Positions 36,655 through 45,626 of a stretch of 64,000 nt of DNA are shown piece by piece. The position numbers were made by a program, and so were the translations under genes. The stretch is from an uncultured Clostridia bacterium (GTDB taxonomy: Bacteria; Bacillota; Clostridia; Lachnospirales; CAG-274), in NCBI GenBank assembly GCA_944384195.1, contig CALWSK010000006.1, positions 1-64,000 of the forward strand. Direction: 5' to 3'. Each line of letters begins with the position of its first letter. Within the stretch, counting starts at the first letter, position 1. A model generated the notes under the pieces. That model saw only the letters and a list, made by a program, of their open reading frames with translations, was not told the DNA's origin and searched no databases.

Positions 36655-37431
36655 CTATAATATATAATATAAAGCTTCTTTTATTCCTTCTAGTTGTTCT
36701 TTAAGCCCACATTTTATAGTTCCTATTTCTGTTTCTATAATACAATCTGTATCATCAAGACTTATATCCTTTGCTATTTCTATATTATATTGATTTGCAT
36801 CTGTTTGTAATATTTCATTTTTATGTTCTTCTACATAATCATAATTTTGCTCAGATACATATATCTTGATATTTTTAAGCTCTTTAACAGCTTCTAAGCC
36901 TTTTTTAATAAGACAAGCTATTATATCTTTATTGAATTTAAAAGCAGAAGTTAATATATTTTGGCTTATATCTATAATAAAGTTCATAATTTCTGGCTCT
37001 AAAGCTTTTATAGTTTCTTCTCTTTCTTCTTTTGCCTTTTCTAAAATAAGATTTGCCTCTTGCTTTATATTTTCTGCTTCTTGCTCTGCTTGTTTTCTAG
37101 CATCTTCAGATCCTTGGCTAAAACCTTCGTCATAGGCCTGTTGTTTTATATTTTCTGCTTCTTCTAATGAAATATCTTTTATCTTTTGAGCTTCTTCTTC
37201 TGCCTTAGCTATTATATCTTTAGATATCCTTTCTGCCTCTATATGAGCTTGTGAAATAATTTCTTCTTTTACCTTTTGGACATGCTCCATATCAACATCC
37301 GGCATAGTTTCTTCTATTTGCTCTATTTCTTGATTGATATTTTCTCTTTGTATATGTTGTGGAATAAAAGTATTGTCTATAACTACGTTTTTTTCCATTG
37401 TTACATATGATGATTTTAATATCCTAGACAA
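36655..37431 (-). CDS. fliH: flagellar assembly protein FliH
   Basis: This 258-residue protein is mostly a long charged helix (60-150) rich in Glu, Lys and Ala, with AxxxG-poor coiled-coil repeats, and a C-terminal FliH/V-ATPase E-like domain (150-258). It anchors and regulates FliI. It overlaps fliG by 8 bases and lies 9 bases before fliI. The first 40 residues vary in this family. Confidence 0.88.
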   Translation of the reverse strand: MSRILKSSYVTMEKNVVIDNTFIPQHIQRENINQEIEQIEETMPDVDMEHVQKVKEEIISQAHIEAERISKDIIAKAEEEAQKIKDISLEEAENIKQQAYDEGFSQGSEDARKQAEQEAENIKQEANLILEKAKEEREETIKALEPEIMNFIIDISQNILTSAFKFNKDIIACLIKKGLEAVKELKNIKIYVSEQNYDYVEEHKNEILQTDANQYNIEIAKDISLDDTDCIIETEIGTIKCGLKEQLEGIKEALYYIL

Positions 37432-38440
37432 TTATATCATCGCCTCCACCTCTAGCAACAACAATTTGATTTGTTTCTTGAAGTCTTCTAACTATATTAA
37501 CAATTTTTTGTTGTGCTTCTTCAACATCTGCTCTTCTAACTGGTCCCATAAAGTCCATATCTTCTTTTATCATGGCAGCAAGACGTTTAGATAAGTTGTT
37601 AAAGATAAGATTTTGAAGTTCTTCGCTAGCACCTTTAAGGGCAGTAGCAATATCTCTTTGGTCAATTTCTTCTCTAAGAACTGTTTGGATAGACCTATTA
37701 TCAAGAGCAAGTAAGTCTTCAAATACAAACATTTTCTTCTTAATTTCTTCGCAAAGCTCAACTTCTTCAACCTCAAGAGTATCCATAATGTTTTTCTCTG
37801 TATTTCTATCAACAGAGTTTAATATTTCTACTATAGCATCTATACCACCAACGTCTGTATACTCTGCCGTCATAAGACTTGATATTTTATTCTCAAGTGC
37901 TATTTCTACTTCTTTTATAATGTCTGGATTTGTTCTATCCATTATAGCTATCCTCTTAGCAACATCTGCTTGTTTTTCTGGAGCAAGAGAAGATAAAACT
38001 TCCCCTGCTTGATTTGGTTTTAAATATGATAATACAAGAGCTATTGTTTGTGGATGCTCATTTTGTATAAAGTTTATTACTTGTGTTATATCGTCTTTTC
38101 TTATAAAGTCGAAAGGTTTAACTTGGAGAGAAACTGTAAGTTTATTAATTATTTCATTAGCCTTATCATCTCCAAATGACTGCTCTAAAAGTTGTTTCGC
38201 ATATCCTATACCACCTTCTATGATATATTTTTGGGCTATACAAATTTCATAAAACTCTTCTAAAAGTCCCTCTTTAACCTCTGGTAAAATGCTATTAAGA
38301 CTTGCTATTTCAAGAGTTAGAGCTTCTATCTCTTCTTCTTTTAGATGCTGAAATACCTTTGCAGATTTTTCAGGGCCTAAACAAACTAGAAGCATAGCTG
38401 CTTTTGTTTTTCCATCATATCCGTCTAATACACTATTCAT
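37424..38440 (-). CDS. fliG: flagellar motor switch protein FliG
   Basis: This rotor protein of 338 residues receives torque from MotA. The N domain (GYDGKTKAAMLLVCLGPEKSA region), the armadillo middle domain with the HPQTIALVLSYLKP block (the EHPQ motif), and the C-terminal charged torque helix (REEIDQRDIATALKGASEEL) are all present. The ATG at 38440 is chosen, two bases after the fliF stop; a GTG at 38452 is in frame but would place the ribosome site inside the gene. Confidence 0.95.
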   Translation of the reverse strand: MNSVLDGYDGKTKAAMLLVCLGPEKSAKVFQHLKEEEIEALTLEIASLNSILPEVKEGLLEEFYEICIAQKYIIEGGIGYAKQLLEQSFGDDKANEIINKLTVSLQVKPFDFIRKDDITQVINFIQNEHPQTIALVLSYLKPNQAGEVLSSLAPEKQADVAKRIAIMDRTNPDIIKEVEIALENKISSLMTAEYTDVGGIDAIVEILNSVDRNTEKNIMDTLEVEEVELCEEIKKKMFVFEDLLALDNRSIQTVLREEIDQRDIATALKGASEELQNLIFNNLSKRLAAMIKEDMDFMGPVRRADVEEAQQKIVNIVRRLQETNQIVVARGGGDDIIV

Positions 38441-38442
38441 TA

Positions 38443-40053
38443 TTAATCCCACCCCTCATTTATCCAATTTCTAAGAAGTTGCGCTGCCGCTTCTGGATTT
38501 TCATCTATAAAGTTTTCAATTTTAATTTTAAACTCAGACTCTGTTTCAGTTATACCAGATATGTGTTCTGCAATTTCTTCATCTTCTCTTTTGTTAGTAG
38601 CTATAAGATCTTCTATAGATATTTCTGGTTCTACTTCTTCTATTTCGTCTGGTTGCGCTTTCTTGATTAAAGCAAACGCGAGAAGAGCTATAAGAATAAC
38701 AACTATTATAAGAACTATTATTTGCTCTGTTTTAATAGGTTCTTTAACTTTGTCAACAAATATAGGTTTTTCATATCCAGTTAAAGTTACATTATCTATA
38801 CCAGTACCAGTTTTTATAGTATCTAAAAGCTCTTGGTCCATATCTATAAGAGTAGCAGCTCCATTTTGTTCCTTAAATTGTTCCCAAGTTAAATTTTTAT
38901 TTATAGTTTTATTTTTTATAAGATCTGCCTCATTATAATATTTATATTTATATACTGTAACAGCAACTGACGAATCTTTAGGAACAAAACTTCCTCCGGA
39001 TATTTCTTTTAATTGCTCTTGTTCATTATATGCAAATTCTGTTTCTTTGCTAGCTCCATCATAATTGCCTACAGAGTTTCCTCCCATAGCATAGTTAGTT
39101 GGGCTTTTGTCATTATTTTCAACTCCAGGTTCTGCACCAGCTGGACCATTAACAACACTTTCTGTTTGTTCTTTTTGAGTTTTTGGAACACCTACTGTAG
39201 CATCTTGGACTGGAGGAGTAAGTACTAAATTTCGCTCTTGAGATTTATCCCAATCAAATTTTACACTAGATATAACTTTTACCTCATCATAAAGAGGATT
39301 TAAAGTATCTTGTATTTTACTTTCTATTTCTATTTTTTTATTATTTTCTATTTCTTCTTTTTTAGAAGCAGAAAATCCAAGACTATCTTTACCAGAATAT
39401 AAAACTTTTCCTTTTGTATCTGCTATAGTTACATTCTCTACTTTTATACCTTCAACACTACTAGCTATAAGATTAGCTATAATAGCTCCTTGCTCTTCTG
39501 TAAAGTCTTTTGTTATACTAAGTGTAACACCAGCGCTAGCTTCTTTTTTATTATTGTTAAAAATTACTGTATCTTTTGGTAAGGCAAGCATAACACTAGC
39601 TTCTTCTACATTATCAAAAGTTTCTATAAGCTGTTTCATCTCAGCTTCTTTTATTCTTTTATATTGCTCCATTTTATCATTTTCTGTCATACCAATGTCA
39701 AACTTAGCAGTCATATCATCAAATGTTATACCTTTTTTACCTATATCACTACCAGCTATAAGTATTTTCGCCCTACTTTCGTCTTCTTCCAATACCTCTA
39801 TACCAGTAGCCTTGTCAAGCAACCTATTTTTGACATTATTATCATTTAATACTTTTTCTATTTGACCTATAAGCTCAGCATCAGAATTAGACTTTAATAC
39901 AACCCAATGTGGCCTAAAAGTAAGATATAACAAAATCCCAAGCAGAACTATAAGTCCAACTGTTATAATAATTATTTTATTTCTTAAGCTTTTATCTATA
40001 CCATTCCATTTCTCACTAACCTTAGCTTTATAGCTTAATAACTTCTCATGCAT
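38443..40053 (-). CDS. fliF: flagellar MS-ring protein FliF
   Basis: This 536-residue protein builds the MS ring. Two helices (about 27-46 and 430-452) bracket periplasmic-type ring domains, with ITFDDMTAKFDIGMTENDKMEQYKRI-type blocks (here ITFDDMTAKFDIGMTEND) and EEASVMLALP. The last 30 residues, with ENFIDENPEAAAQLLRNWI, form the FliG-binding tail. The order flgB-flgC-fliE-fliF-fliG is the standard operon head. Confidence 0.95.
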   Translation of the reverse strand: MHEKLLSYKAKVSEKWNGIDKSLRNKIIIITVGLIVLLGILLYLTFRPHWVVLKSNSDAELIGQIEKVLNDNNVKNRLLDKATGIEVLEEDESRAKILIAGSDIGKKGITFDDMTAKFDIGMTENDKMEQYKRIKEAEMKQLIETFDNVEEASVMLALPKDTVIFNNNKKEASAGVTLSITKDFTEEQGAIIANLIASSVEGIKVENVTIADTKGKVLYSGKDSLGFSASKKEEIENNKKIEIESKIQDTLNPLYDEVKVISSVKFDWDKSQERNLVLTPPVQDATVGVPKTQKEQTESVVNGPAGAEPGVENNDKSPTNYAMGGNSVGNYDGASKETEFAYNEQEQLKEISGGSFVPKDSSVAVTVYKYKYYNEADLIKNKTINKNLTWEQFKEQNGAATLIDMDQELLDTIKTGTGIDNVTLTGYEKPIFVDKVKEPIKTEQIIVLIIVVILIALLAFALIKKAQPDEIEEVEPEISIEDLIATNKREDEEIAEHISGITETESEFKIKIENFIDENPEAAAQLLRNWINEGWD

Positions 40054-40086
40054 ATTTACACCTCGTCCATATATTTATATATTAGA

Positions 40087-40389
40087 TTAGATAGATATCC
40101 TCATTATCTCTTGATAAGCATTTAATATTTTGCTTGTAACTTGTGATGTAAACTGTATCGCAGAACTAGCTCTTGATTGTGCCATAGTAAGCCCTATAAT
40201 ATCGTCTGTTCTGCCTGTTATAAAATCTATCTGTTTTTGTTGAGCTTGCTTGTGTATACTATTTGTTTGGTCTATTAAGCCTATAGCTTCATCAAAGAAT
40301 TTTTCAAAGGCATCTGTTCTAGTTTCAGTTTGTGTATTAGTCCTTGTTATAAAATTATTACCAAAATTTTCTATCCCTTCTATTTGCAT
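40087..40389 (-). CDS. fliE: flagellar hook-basal body protein FliE
   Basis: This 100-residue rod/MS-ring junction protein has the C-terminal block TGRTDDIIGLTMAQSRASSA and the helical FEKFFDEAIGLIDQTNSI block that are standard for FliE. It lies between flgC and fliF. Confidence 0.9.
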   Translation of the reverse strand: MQIEGIENFGNNFITRTNTQTETRTDAFEKFFDEAIGLIDQTNSIHKQAQQKQIDFITGRTDDIIGLTMAQSRASSAIQFTSQVTSKILNAYQEIMRISI

Positions 40390-40404
40390 ATTATCCCCCT
40401 AATA

Positions 40405-40854
40405 TTATCTACCTATTTCAAGAGTTTTAGTAATCATACCTTTTGTAATATTTACCGCTGTTATATTAGCTTCATATGCACGGTTTGCAGAAATCATATT
40501 AACCATTTCTTCTACAACATTAACATTAGGCTTTGTAACATATCCATTTTCGTCAGCATCTGGATGACTTGGATTATATTCTTTTGGTCCTTCTTTATCA
40601 TCTTCTACTATCCTATCTACCTTCACACCAGAAAAAGAACTTTGCTGATTTAATTCTTTATCAAACATAGAATAAAATGGATTTTTGCTAGTATCATCTA
40701 TTTCTTTAAATATAACTGTTTTTCTTTTATAAGGTCCACCATTTTCAGTCCTTGTTGTATCTATGTTAGCCATGTTTTGTGTTATTATGTCCATTCTCAA
40801 ACTTTGTGCATTAAGTGCTGATGCACTAGTATTTAAACTACTAAAAAATGACAT
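40405..40854 (-). CDS. flgC: flagellar rod protein FlgC
   Basis: This 149-residue proximal rod protein has the N-terminal motif SLNTSASALNAQSLRMDIIT and NMANIDTTRTENGGPYKRK, and the C-terminal EEMVNMISANRAYEANI. The ATG at 40854 is used because GGAGG lies 6-10 bases before it; the frame opens 21 bases earlier but without a ribosome site. Confidence 0.94.
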   Translation of the reverse strand: MSFFSSLNTSASALNAQSLRMDIITQNMANIDTTRTENGGPYKRKTVIFKEIDDTSKNPFYSMFDKELNQQSSFSGVKVDRIVEDDKEGPKEYNPSHPDADENGYVTKPNVNVVEEMVNMISANRAYEANITAVNITKGMITKTLEIGR

Positions 40855-40877
40855 TTTTCGTCCTCCAATCGTCAATT

Positions 40878-41258
40878 TTATTTAAATGCATTATAAACAG
40901 TACTTGAAATGTTAGAATTTGAAATTACGCTCCCCACAATAGTGTCATATTTTGCAGAATTTTTATATAAATTTACCATTTCTGTTTCTATATCAACACT
41001 ATTTCCATCTAAAGTTGTACTATTTTCTTTTATAGATACTACAAGCCTTGGCATAACTTCTGCCATATGGTTTATTCCTGTGTCTTTTGTCTTTTTTATG
41101 GCATCAGACAAGACACCCTCAAAATCTACGCTTTTACTTTTATAGTTGGGAGTGTCTGCATTTGCCATATTGTTTATTATGACTTTATTTCTATATTGAG
41201 TAGCTTGCATAGCCGTCTCTAATATACTATTTTGACTAAATAAATTATCAAAAATCAT
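40878..41258 (-). CDS. flgB: flagellar rod protein FlgB
   Basis: This 126-residue proximal rod protein has VIINNMANADTPNYKSKSVDFE near the start, split as NNMANADTPNYKSK and VDFEGVL, and a helical end. It is the first gene of the operon, with a strong ribosome site (AAAGGAGAT) and promoter just upstream. All genes from here down to 13339 point the same way with gaps rarely over 80 bases. Confidence 0.94.
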   Translation of the reverse strand: MIFDNLFSQNSILETAMQATQYRNKVIINNMANADTPNYKSKSVDFEGVLSDAIKKTKDTGINHMAEVMPRLVVSIKENSTTLDGNSVDIETEMVNLYKNSAKYDTIVGSVISNSNISSTVYNAFK

Positions 41259-41287
41259 AATATAATCTCCTTTTCTTCTTAATTATT

Positions 41288-41316
41288 ATTTTACCCTATT
41301 TGAATACAAATGTAAA
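41288..41316 (-). promoter_or_regulatory. promoter of the flgB flagellar operon
   Basis: On the minus strand TTTACA (41311-41316) and TAAAAT (41288-41293) are 17 bases apart, 30 bases before the flgB ATG. It looks like a vegetative sigma-A promoter; I see no SigD-type GCCGATAT box here. One transcript of about 28 kb would carry more than 30 genes. Confidence 0.65.
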
Positions 41317-41805
41317 GTTTTTTATATTTATTATATAGTTTGTAATATTTAGTCGTTTTTACAAAAATTTTATAATATTTAGCTTTTTACTCTTTATTTT
41401 ATAACATTTTGCAAATTTAGTCTACATTTTTATACTATTTAATACAATTTATATATTATTTACATATTTTAAGGTTTATTTTGTCTATTTTTGTAATTTT
41501 TAATATATTTCTTAGTATTTTAAAATAATAAATAAATTTATTGTTTGTCTTTAGGATATTTTTTTAATTTTTATTCAGTTTTATTCTAACAAAATAAAGA
41601 TATTATAAAAATAATATCCTTATTTGATATTATTTATATTATTTGTTATATATTCATATAACTTAAGAAATTTTATATATTTTATGGTATATTCTGTAAA
41701 TTTGTTAAACTCTATTTAATATTTATAATATATACTAGACTTTAATTAAAATAATAATTATTATAAAGTTATCAAATAATATAAAATAACACTAGATTTT
41801 AATTT
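41317..41805. other. AT-rich gap of about 490 bases before the flagellar operon
   Basis: No supported gene is visible. It holds a hairpin at 41592-41625 and several copies of a loose TAATATTTAG(T/C) word near 41340-41420, which could bind a regulator of the flagellar operon. The stretch at 41626-41800 has some likeness to the 3' end of dpaB but no open frame. Confidence 0.4.
41592..41625 (-). terminator. terminator-like hairpin after the immunity-like gene
   Basis: On the minus strand AAGGATATTAT pairs with ATAATATCTTT around a T-rich loop (one G-U pair), and TATTTT follows. It could end the leftward transcript of the gene at 41806-42108. It is nearly the same sequence as the hairpin at 42311-42340. 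Confidence 0.6.
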
Positions 41806-42108
41806 CTAGTGTTTAAAAATACTTGTAATATTTGAAATATATCCTATTGAAGATTTATATTTTAAATCTCCATTTTTAATTTTATTATGTAAATTTAAAA
41901 TTGAAGCTGGAGCTTTAAAATTATGACTTATTAAATAAAAATCAATGTTCTTAGTTAATTTTTTACAAATTAAATTGTATTCATCTCCCTTTTCTAGTTC
42001 CTTTTTAGATAATATTAATAAGTCACTTAACTCTTTATTACTCCTTATATCATCTTGAGCTAAAATTATATTTAATTGATTTTGAAGTTCATTATATTTT
42101 TTATTCAT
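41806..42108 (-). CDS. bacteriocin-immunity-like protein (EntA_Immun type)
   Basis: This 100-residue soluble helical protein shows the pattern of enterocin A/carnobacteriocin immunity proteins: an N-terminal helix with ELQNQLNIIL, LILSKKELEKGDEY, a middle helix pair, and a C-terminal LHNKIKNGDL stretch. These proteins protect a cell from class IIa bacteriocins. No bacteriocin precursor or exporter is nearby, so it would be an orphan immunity gene. A ribosome site (GGAGG) precedes the ATG. The family call comes from pattern recall only. Confidence 0.5.
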   Translation of the reverse strand: MNKKYNELQNQLNIILAQDDIRSNKELSDLLILSKKELEKGDEYNLICKKLTKNIDFYLISHNFKAPASILNLHNKIKNGDLKYKSSIGYISNITSIFKH

Positions 42109-42310
42109 AATAACCTCCTATTTTGCTATAAAAATTCATATTTAGTAATAATTATTAAATCTAACTTAAATAAATAACTATTTATTAATAACATGTTTTA
42201 ATATAAACTACTCCTGTTTTTTTCTAAAGTCAATATATATACAATAAATATATTAAACTTTAAAAATAGTTATTATTAGTATTATATATTATGAAATTTT
42301 TACATATGAA

Positions 42311-42340
42311 AATAAAGATATTATAATAATATCTTTATTT
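42311..42340 (-). terminator. terminator of dpaB
   Basis: A perfect inverted repeat, AATAAAGATATTA / TAATATCTTTATT with loop TAA, lies 9 bases after the dpaB stop on the minus strand, with a T-rich tail. Confidence 0.75.
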
Positions 42341-42348
42341 AATACAAT

Positions 42349-42924
42349 TTATATTATTGGCTGTATTTGATTACCTTTTAAAGCCTCTTTTATAGTATCT
42401 GGAATTTTTTCAAAATGTGCTACCATAGATTTAGGCTTTTTAATATAATCATCTTGCCCAAAAGGTACAAAATATACATTTTTTTTATTTATCATCTGAC
42501 CTATATTTTGCATATTAGCCCCTAAAGCATCATTTGTAGATACAGCAATAACAAGCGGTTTATTATTTCTTATATGAGCCTTAGCAGCCATTAAAACTGG
42601 AGTATCACATATACCAGCATTTAACTTAGCTAAAGTGTTCCCAGTACAAGGAGATATAATAAATATATCAAGGTTATTCTTAGGTCCTATAGGTTCTGCA
42701 TCTTCTATTGTTTTTATTATTTTATTTTTTGTTATATCTTCCACTTCTTGCATAAAATCACTAGCCGTTCCAAAACGTGTATCTATATTCTGACTGTTAT
42801 ATGAAAATACTGGAACAACATTTGCACCAAGCTCAACTAATTTTTTTATTTGATCTATGCTATGTCTAAAACAACAAAAAGAACCTGTTAAAGCATATCC
42901 TATACTAATATTTTTAAATTCCAT
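42349..42924 (-). CDS. dpaB: dipicolinate synthase subunit B
   Basis: This 191-residue flavoprotein-type subunit matches SpoVFB: GYALTGSFCCF near the start, NIDTRFGTASDF, DAEPIGPKNNLDIFIISP, CTGNTLAKL, DTPVLMAAKAHIRNNKPLV and NDALGANMQNIG. With DpaA it makes dipicolinic acid for the spore core. DpaA is normally encoded just upstream, but here the upstream neighbour is the feo cluster. dpaB is therefore unpaired in this window, and dpaA may lie elsewhere. The gene suggests the organism forms endospores. Confidence 0.92.
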   Translation of the reverse strand: MEFKNISIGYALTGSFCCFRHSIDQIKKLVELGANVVPVFSYNSQNIDTRFGTASDFMQEVEDITKNKIIKTIEDAEPIGPKNNLDIFIISPCTGNTLAKLNAGICDTPVLMAAKAHIRNNKPLVIAVSTNDALGANMQNIGQMINKKNVYFVPFGQDDYIKKPKSMVAHFEKIPDTIKEALKGNQIQPII

Positions 42925-43032
42925 ATATACACCTCTTTTCTATATCTATATTATGCTTTATTCCAAAATAAGTTCCTATTATATAAAAAAAGCCATACTA
43001 GATATATATCTAATACGACTTTTTTACATTTT

Positions 43033-43182
43033 TTATATATTACTACTATGACTACAACTATTGCTATTACCACAACCGCTACAGCCTCCACAGCAACTTC
43101 CTTTTTTCTTTTTATCTTTCATAGCATAAAGGCATAATATAACAAGCATTATAATAACAAAAATTACTATATAATCTCCCAA
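43033..43182 (-). CDS. FeoB-associated Cys-rich membrane protein
   Basis: This 49-residue protein has one N-terminal helix (GDYIVIFVIIMLVILCLYAM), a Lys-rich KDKKKK stretch and a Cys-rich tail with CCGGCSGCG and two later residues Cys and His. The layout fits the small FeoB-associated Cys-rich family encoded after feoB in Clostridia. It starts with TTG (43180-43182), preceded by AAGGTGA, 12 bases after the feoB frame's upstream... more precisely, it lies downstream of feoB, whose stop is at 43195, on the same strand. It may pass or sense Fe2+. Confidence 0.85.
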   Translation of the reverse strand: MGDYIVIFVIIMLVILCLYAMKDKKKKGSCCGGCSGCGNSNSCSHSSNI

Positions 43183-43194
43183 AAAATCACCTTC

Positions 43195-45279
43195 TTATCT
43201 TTTTCTAAACATAAGATATCCTAATATTATTAATATTATTAAAGCTATTATAGTAAATATATTAACACTAGCTCCAAGTATTATAACTTTTCCTATTTGA
43301 TATATAACAAATGAAATTATATAAGCTATCCCTGTTTGATACGCTAAAGTAATTAAAGTCCATTTCCAAGTTACCATTTCTCTTTTTATAGCACCTATAG
43401 CAGCAATACAAGGAGCACATAACATATTAAACATAACAAATGAATACCCACTAACAACATTAAACATTTGAGCAATTTGACCACTAAGTCCCTTAGTTAT
43501 TTCGTCTGATTCTCCAAGCCCAAATAATATGTTAAATGTAGATACGAGTTGTTCTTTTGCTACAAGCCCATTTACTGTAGCTACTGTAGCTTGCCAATTT
43601 CCAAAGCCTAAAGGAGCAAATATAGGTGATATAATTCTGCCTATATGAGCTAAAATACTCTCTTCAACATCAACCATTTGTAAGCTAAAATTAAAGCTAC
43701 TTAATATCCATAAAATAATAGAAGCAATAAATATTACTGTACCTGCTTTTATAATAAACGCTTTTACTCTATCCCAAATATGTCTTACCAAGTTTTTAAT
43801 AGTAGGCATATGATAAGGCGGAAGCTCCATAATAAAAGGTGAGCTATCTCCTTCAAATATTTTAAGTTTTTTAAGTATAAGTCCAGATACTGCCACCATA
43901 ACTATTGATAATAAATATATAGAAGGTCCTATAAATGGATTATTAGAAAATAATGAAGCACCTATAAGAGCTATTATAGGAAGTTTAGCACTACAAGGGA
44001 CAAATGTTGTAACCATAATAGTTATTTTTCTATCTCTTTCATTCTCTATAGTCCTAGAAGACATAATACCAGCAACACCACAACCAGAGCTTATTATAAG
44101 AGGAATAAAAGATTTGCCAGATAAGCCTATCTTCTTAAATATCCTATCCATTATAAATGCTACTCTAGACATATATCCGCAATCTTCTAAAAAACATAAA
44201 AATAAGAATAATATCAACATTTGCGGTACAAATCCAAGTACGGCACCAACACCAGCTACTATACCATCTATTACTAAACTATATATAGCATCTGATACAT
44301 TAAGAGCTTGAAGTATACCACCTATAAAGTTTGTTACATATTCTCCAAAAAATACATCATTTGTCCAATCAGTAACAATAGTACCTATAGTGGTTACTGA
44401 TATATAATATATTAAAAATATAATTCCAAAAAATATAGGAAGTCCAAGATATTTATTAGTAAGTATCTTATCTATTTTATCTGAAATTACTATTTCATCT
44501 TCTTTATGCTTTTTTAAAACTTTTGATACTAAATCTGTTACATATAAATATCTTTCATTTATTATAATGCTTTCGCTTTCATCTTTAATTTCTCTTTCTG
44601 CATTATTTATGATATTTACTACTTTTTCTTTATTGTTATTATCTAAATTTAGTTCTTCTAATATTTTTTTATCTTGCTCAAAAACCTTTACAACTTTCCA
44701 TTCTTGGTTTTCACCTAAGTCTAATACCTCGCTTAAATCTTGTAAATATTTTTTTATATTATCACTATATATATCTATTTTTTTATCCCAAGGTTCCTTA
44801 GCTACTTCTATTGCCTTTTTGATAAGCTCATCTAGGCCTTGCTCTTTTATAGCAGAAGTTCTTACTGCCTCTACAAAGTTTTTAGATAATTTTTCAATAT
44901 CTATAGTATCTCCCTTTTTTTCTACTAAGTCCATCATATTTAAAGCTAATATAGTAGGTATGCCCATTTCTAAAATTTGAGTTGTAAGATATAAATTTCT
45001 TTCTATATTAGAAGCATCTATAACATTTATTATAATATCTGGTTTTTCATTAACTATGTAATCTCTTGTAATAATCTCTTCTAAAGAATATGGTGAAAGA
45101 GAATATATCCCTGGTAAATCTATAATTTTTATATCTTTATTATTTTTATAATAACCTTCTTTTTTTTCTATTGTAACTCCTGCCCAGTTTCCTACATACT
45201 GATTACTTCCTGTAAGAACATTAAACATAGTGGTTTTACCACAATTAGGATTTCCTACTAGGCCTATAGTTATGCTCAT
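43195..45279 (-). CDS. feoB: ferrous iron transporter FeoB
   Basis: This 694-residue Fe2+ permease has an N-terminal G domain (GNPNCGKTTMFN at 8-19, DLPGIYSLSPYS, NMMD near 118) and a helical insertion domain (165-265). Two Gate domains and a FeoB core follow, including EDCGYMSRVAFIMDR and the conserved Cys in LIISSGCGVAGIM and MLCAPCIAAIGAIKRE. About nine to eleven helices are present. It is in an operon with feoA (1 base away) and the Cys-rich protein. Confidence 0.96.
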   Translation of the reverse strand: MSITIGLVGNPNCGKTTMFNVLTGSNQYVGNWAGVTIEKKEGYYKNNKDIKIIDLPGIYSLSPYSLEEIITRDYIVNEKPDIIINVIDASNIERNLYLTTQILEMGIPTILALNMMDLVEKKGDTIDIEKLSKNFVEAVRTSAIKEQGLDELIKKAIEVAKEPWDKKIDIYSDNIKKYLQDLSEVLDLGENQEWKVVKVFEQDKKILEELNLDNNNKEKVVNIINNAEREIKDESESIIINERYLYVTDLVSKVLKKHKEDEIVISDKIDKILTNKYLGLPIFFGIIFLIYYISVTTIGTIVTDWTNDVFFGEYVTNFIGGILQALNVSDAIYSLVIDGIVAGVGAVLGFVPQMLILFLFLCFLEDCGYMSRVAFIMDRIFKKIGLSGKSFIPLIISSGCGVAGIMSSRTIENERDRKITIMVTTFVPCSAKLPIIALIGASLFSNNPFIGPSIYLLSIVMVAVSGLILKKLKIFEGDSSPFIMELPPYHMPTIKNLVRHIWDRVKAFIIKAGTVIFIASIILWILSSFNFSLQMVDVEESILAHIGRIISPIFAPLGFGNWQATVATVNGLVAKEQLVSTFNILFGLGESDEITKGLSGQIAQMFNVVSGYSFVMFNMLCAPCIAAIGAIKREMVTWKWTLITLAYQTGIAYIISFVIYQIGKVIILGASVNIFTIIALIILIILGYLMFRKR

Positions 45280-45280
45280 C

Positions 45281-45511
45281 CTATTCTCCCTCCTCCACTA
45301 TTATCATTTTAGCATCTTCTTTTCTTATAGTAAGCTCATATCCCCTAAGAGTTATTTGCATAGGGTCACCAAGAGGAGCCATTTTTTTTACATACATTTC
45401 AGTTCCCTTTGTTATCCCCATATCCATAATACGTCTTTTAAGAGCTCCTTCTCCACGGACATAAGAAACTTTAATTTTATTTCCAACTTTTATTTTAGAT
45501 AGTTCTTTCAT
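45281..45511 (-). CDS. feoA: ferrous iron transport protein FeoA
   Basis: This 76-residue SH3-like protein contains VRGEGALKRRIMDMGITKGTE-type blocks (here GALKRRIMDMGITKG) and APLGDPMQITLRGYELTIRK. It helps FeoB. It is the first gene of the feo operon, directly after the promoter with TTAGC repeats. Confidence 0.94.
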   Translation of the reverse strand: MKELSKIKVGNKIKVSYVRGEGALKRRIMDMGITKGTEMYVKKMAPLGDPMQITLRGYELTIRKEDAKMIIVEEGE

Positions 45512-45539
45512 AACTTAATATTCTCTCTTTCTAATTCAC

Positions 45540-45575
45540 TTAGCATAAGCTAACTTTATTTTACACTAGCTAACA
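45540..45575. promoter_or_regulatory. putative metal-regulator operators (TTAGC repeats)
   Basis: TTAGCATAAGCTAA (45540-45553) is an inverted repeat TTAGC/GCTAA just downstream of the feoA -10 box. A second TAGCTAAC word (45567-45574) lies inside the -35/-10 spacer. Both resemble half sites of DtxR-family boxes. The DtxR-like gene across the gap is the natural candidate regulator. The assignment is inference. Confidence 0.55.
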
Positions 45576-45586
45576 TTTTTTGTCAA
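45558..45586 (-). promoter_or_regulatory. promoter of feoA-feoB
   Basis: On the minus strand TTGACA (45581-45586) and TAAAAT (45558-45563) are 17 bases apart and overlap the TTAGC repeats. Confidence 0.75.
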
Positions 45587-45597
45587 GTAAAAATGAT

Positions 45598-45626
45598 TTG
45601 AAAATATATCTATAGTATGATATGAT
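45598..45626 (+). promoter_or_regulatory. promoter of the DtxR-family regulator gene
   Basis: TTGAAA (45598-45603) and TATGAT (45621-45626) are 17 bases apart, 44 bases before the ATG at 45671 and back to back with the feoA promoter. Confidence 0.65.

Noticed and set aside
41260..41800. SigD-type promoter or hidden gene before flgB
   Set aside because: No TAAA-N15-GCCGATAT-like pair and no open frame with a ribosome site; only a sigma-A-like promoter is supportable.
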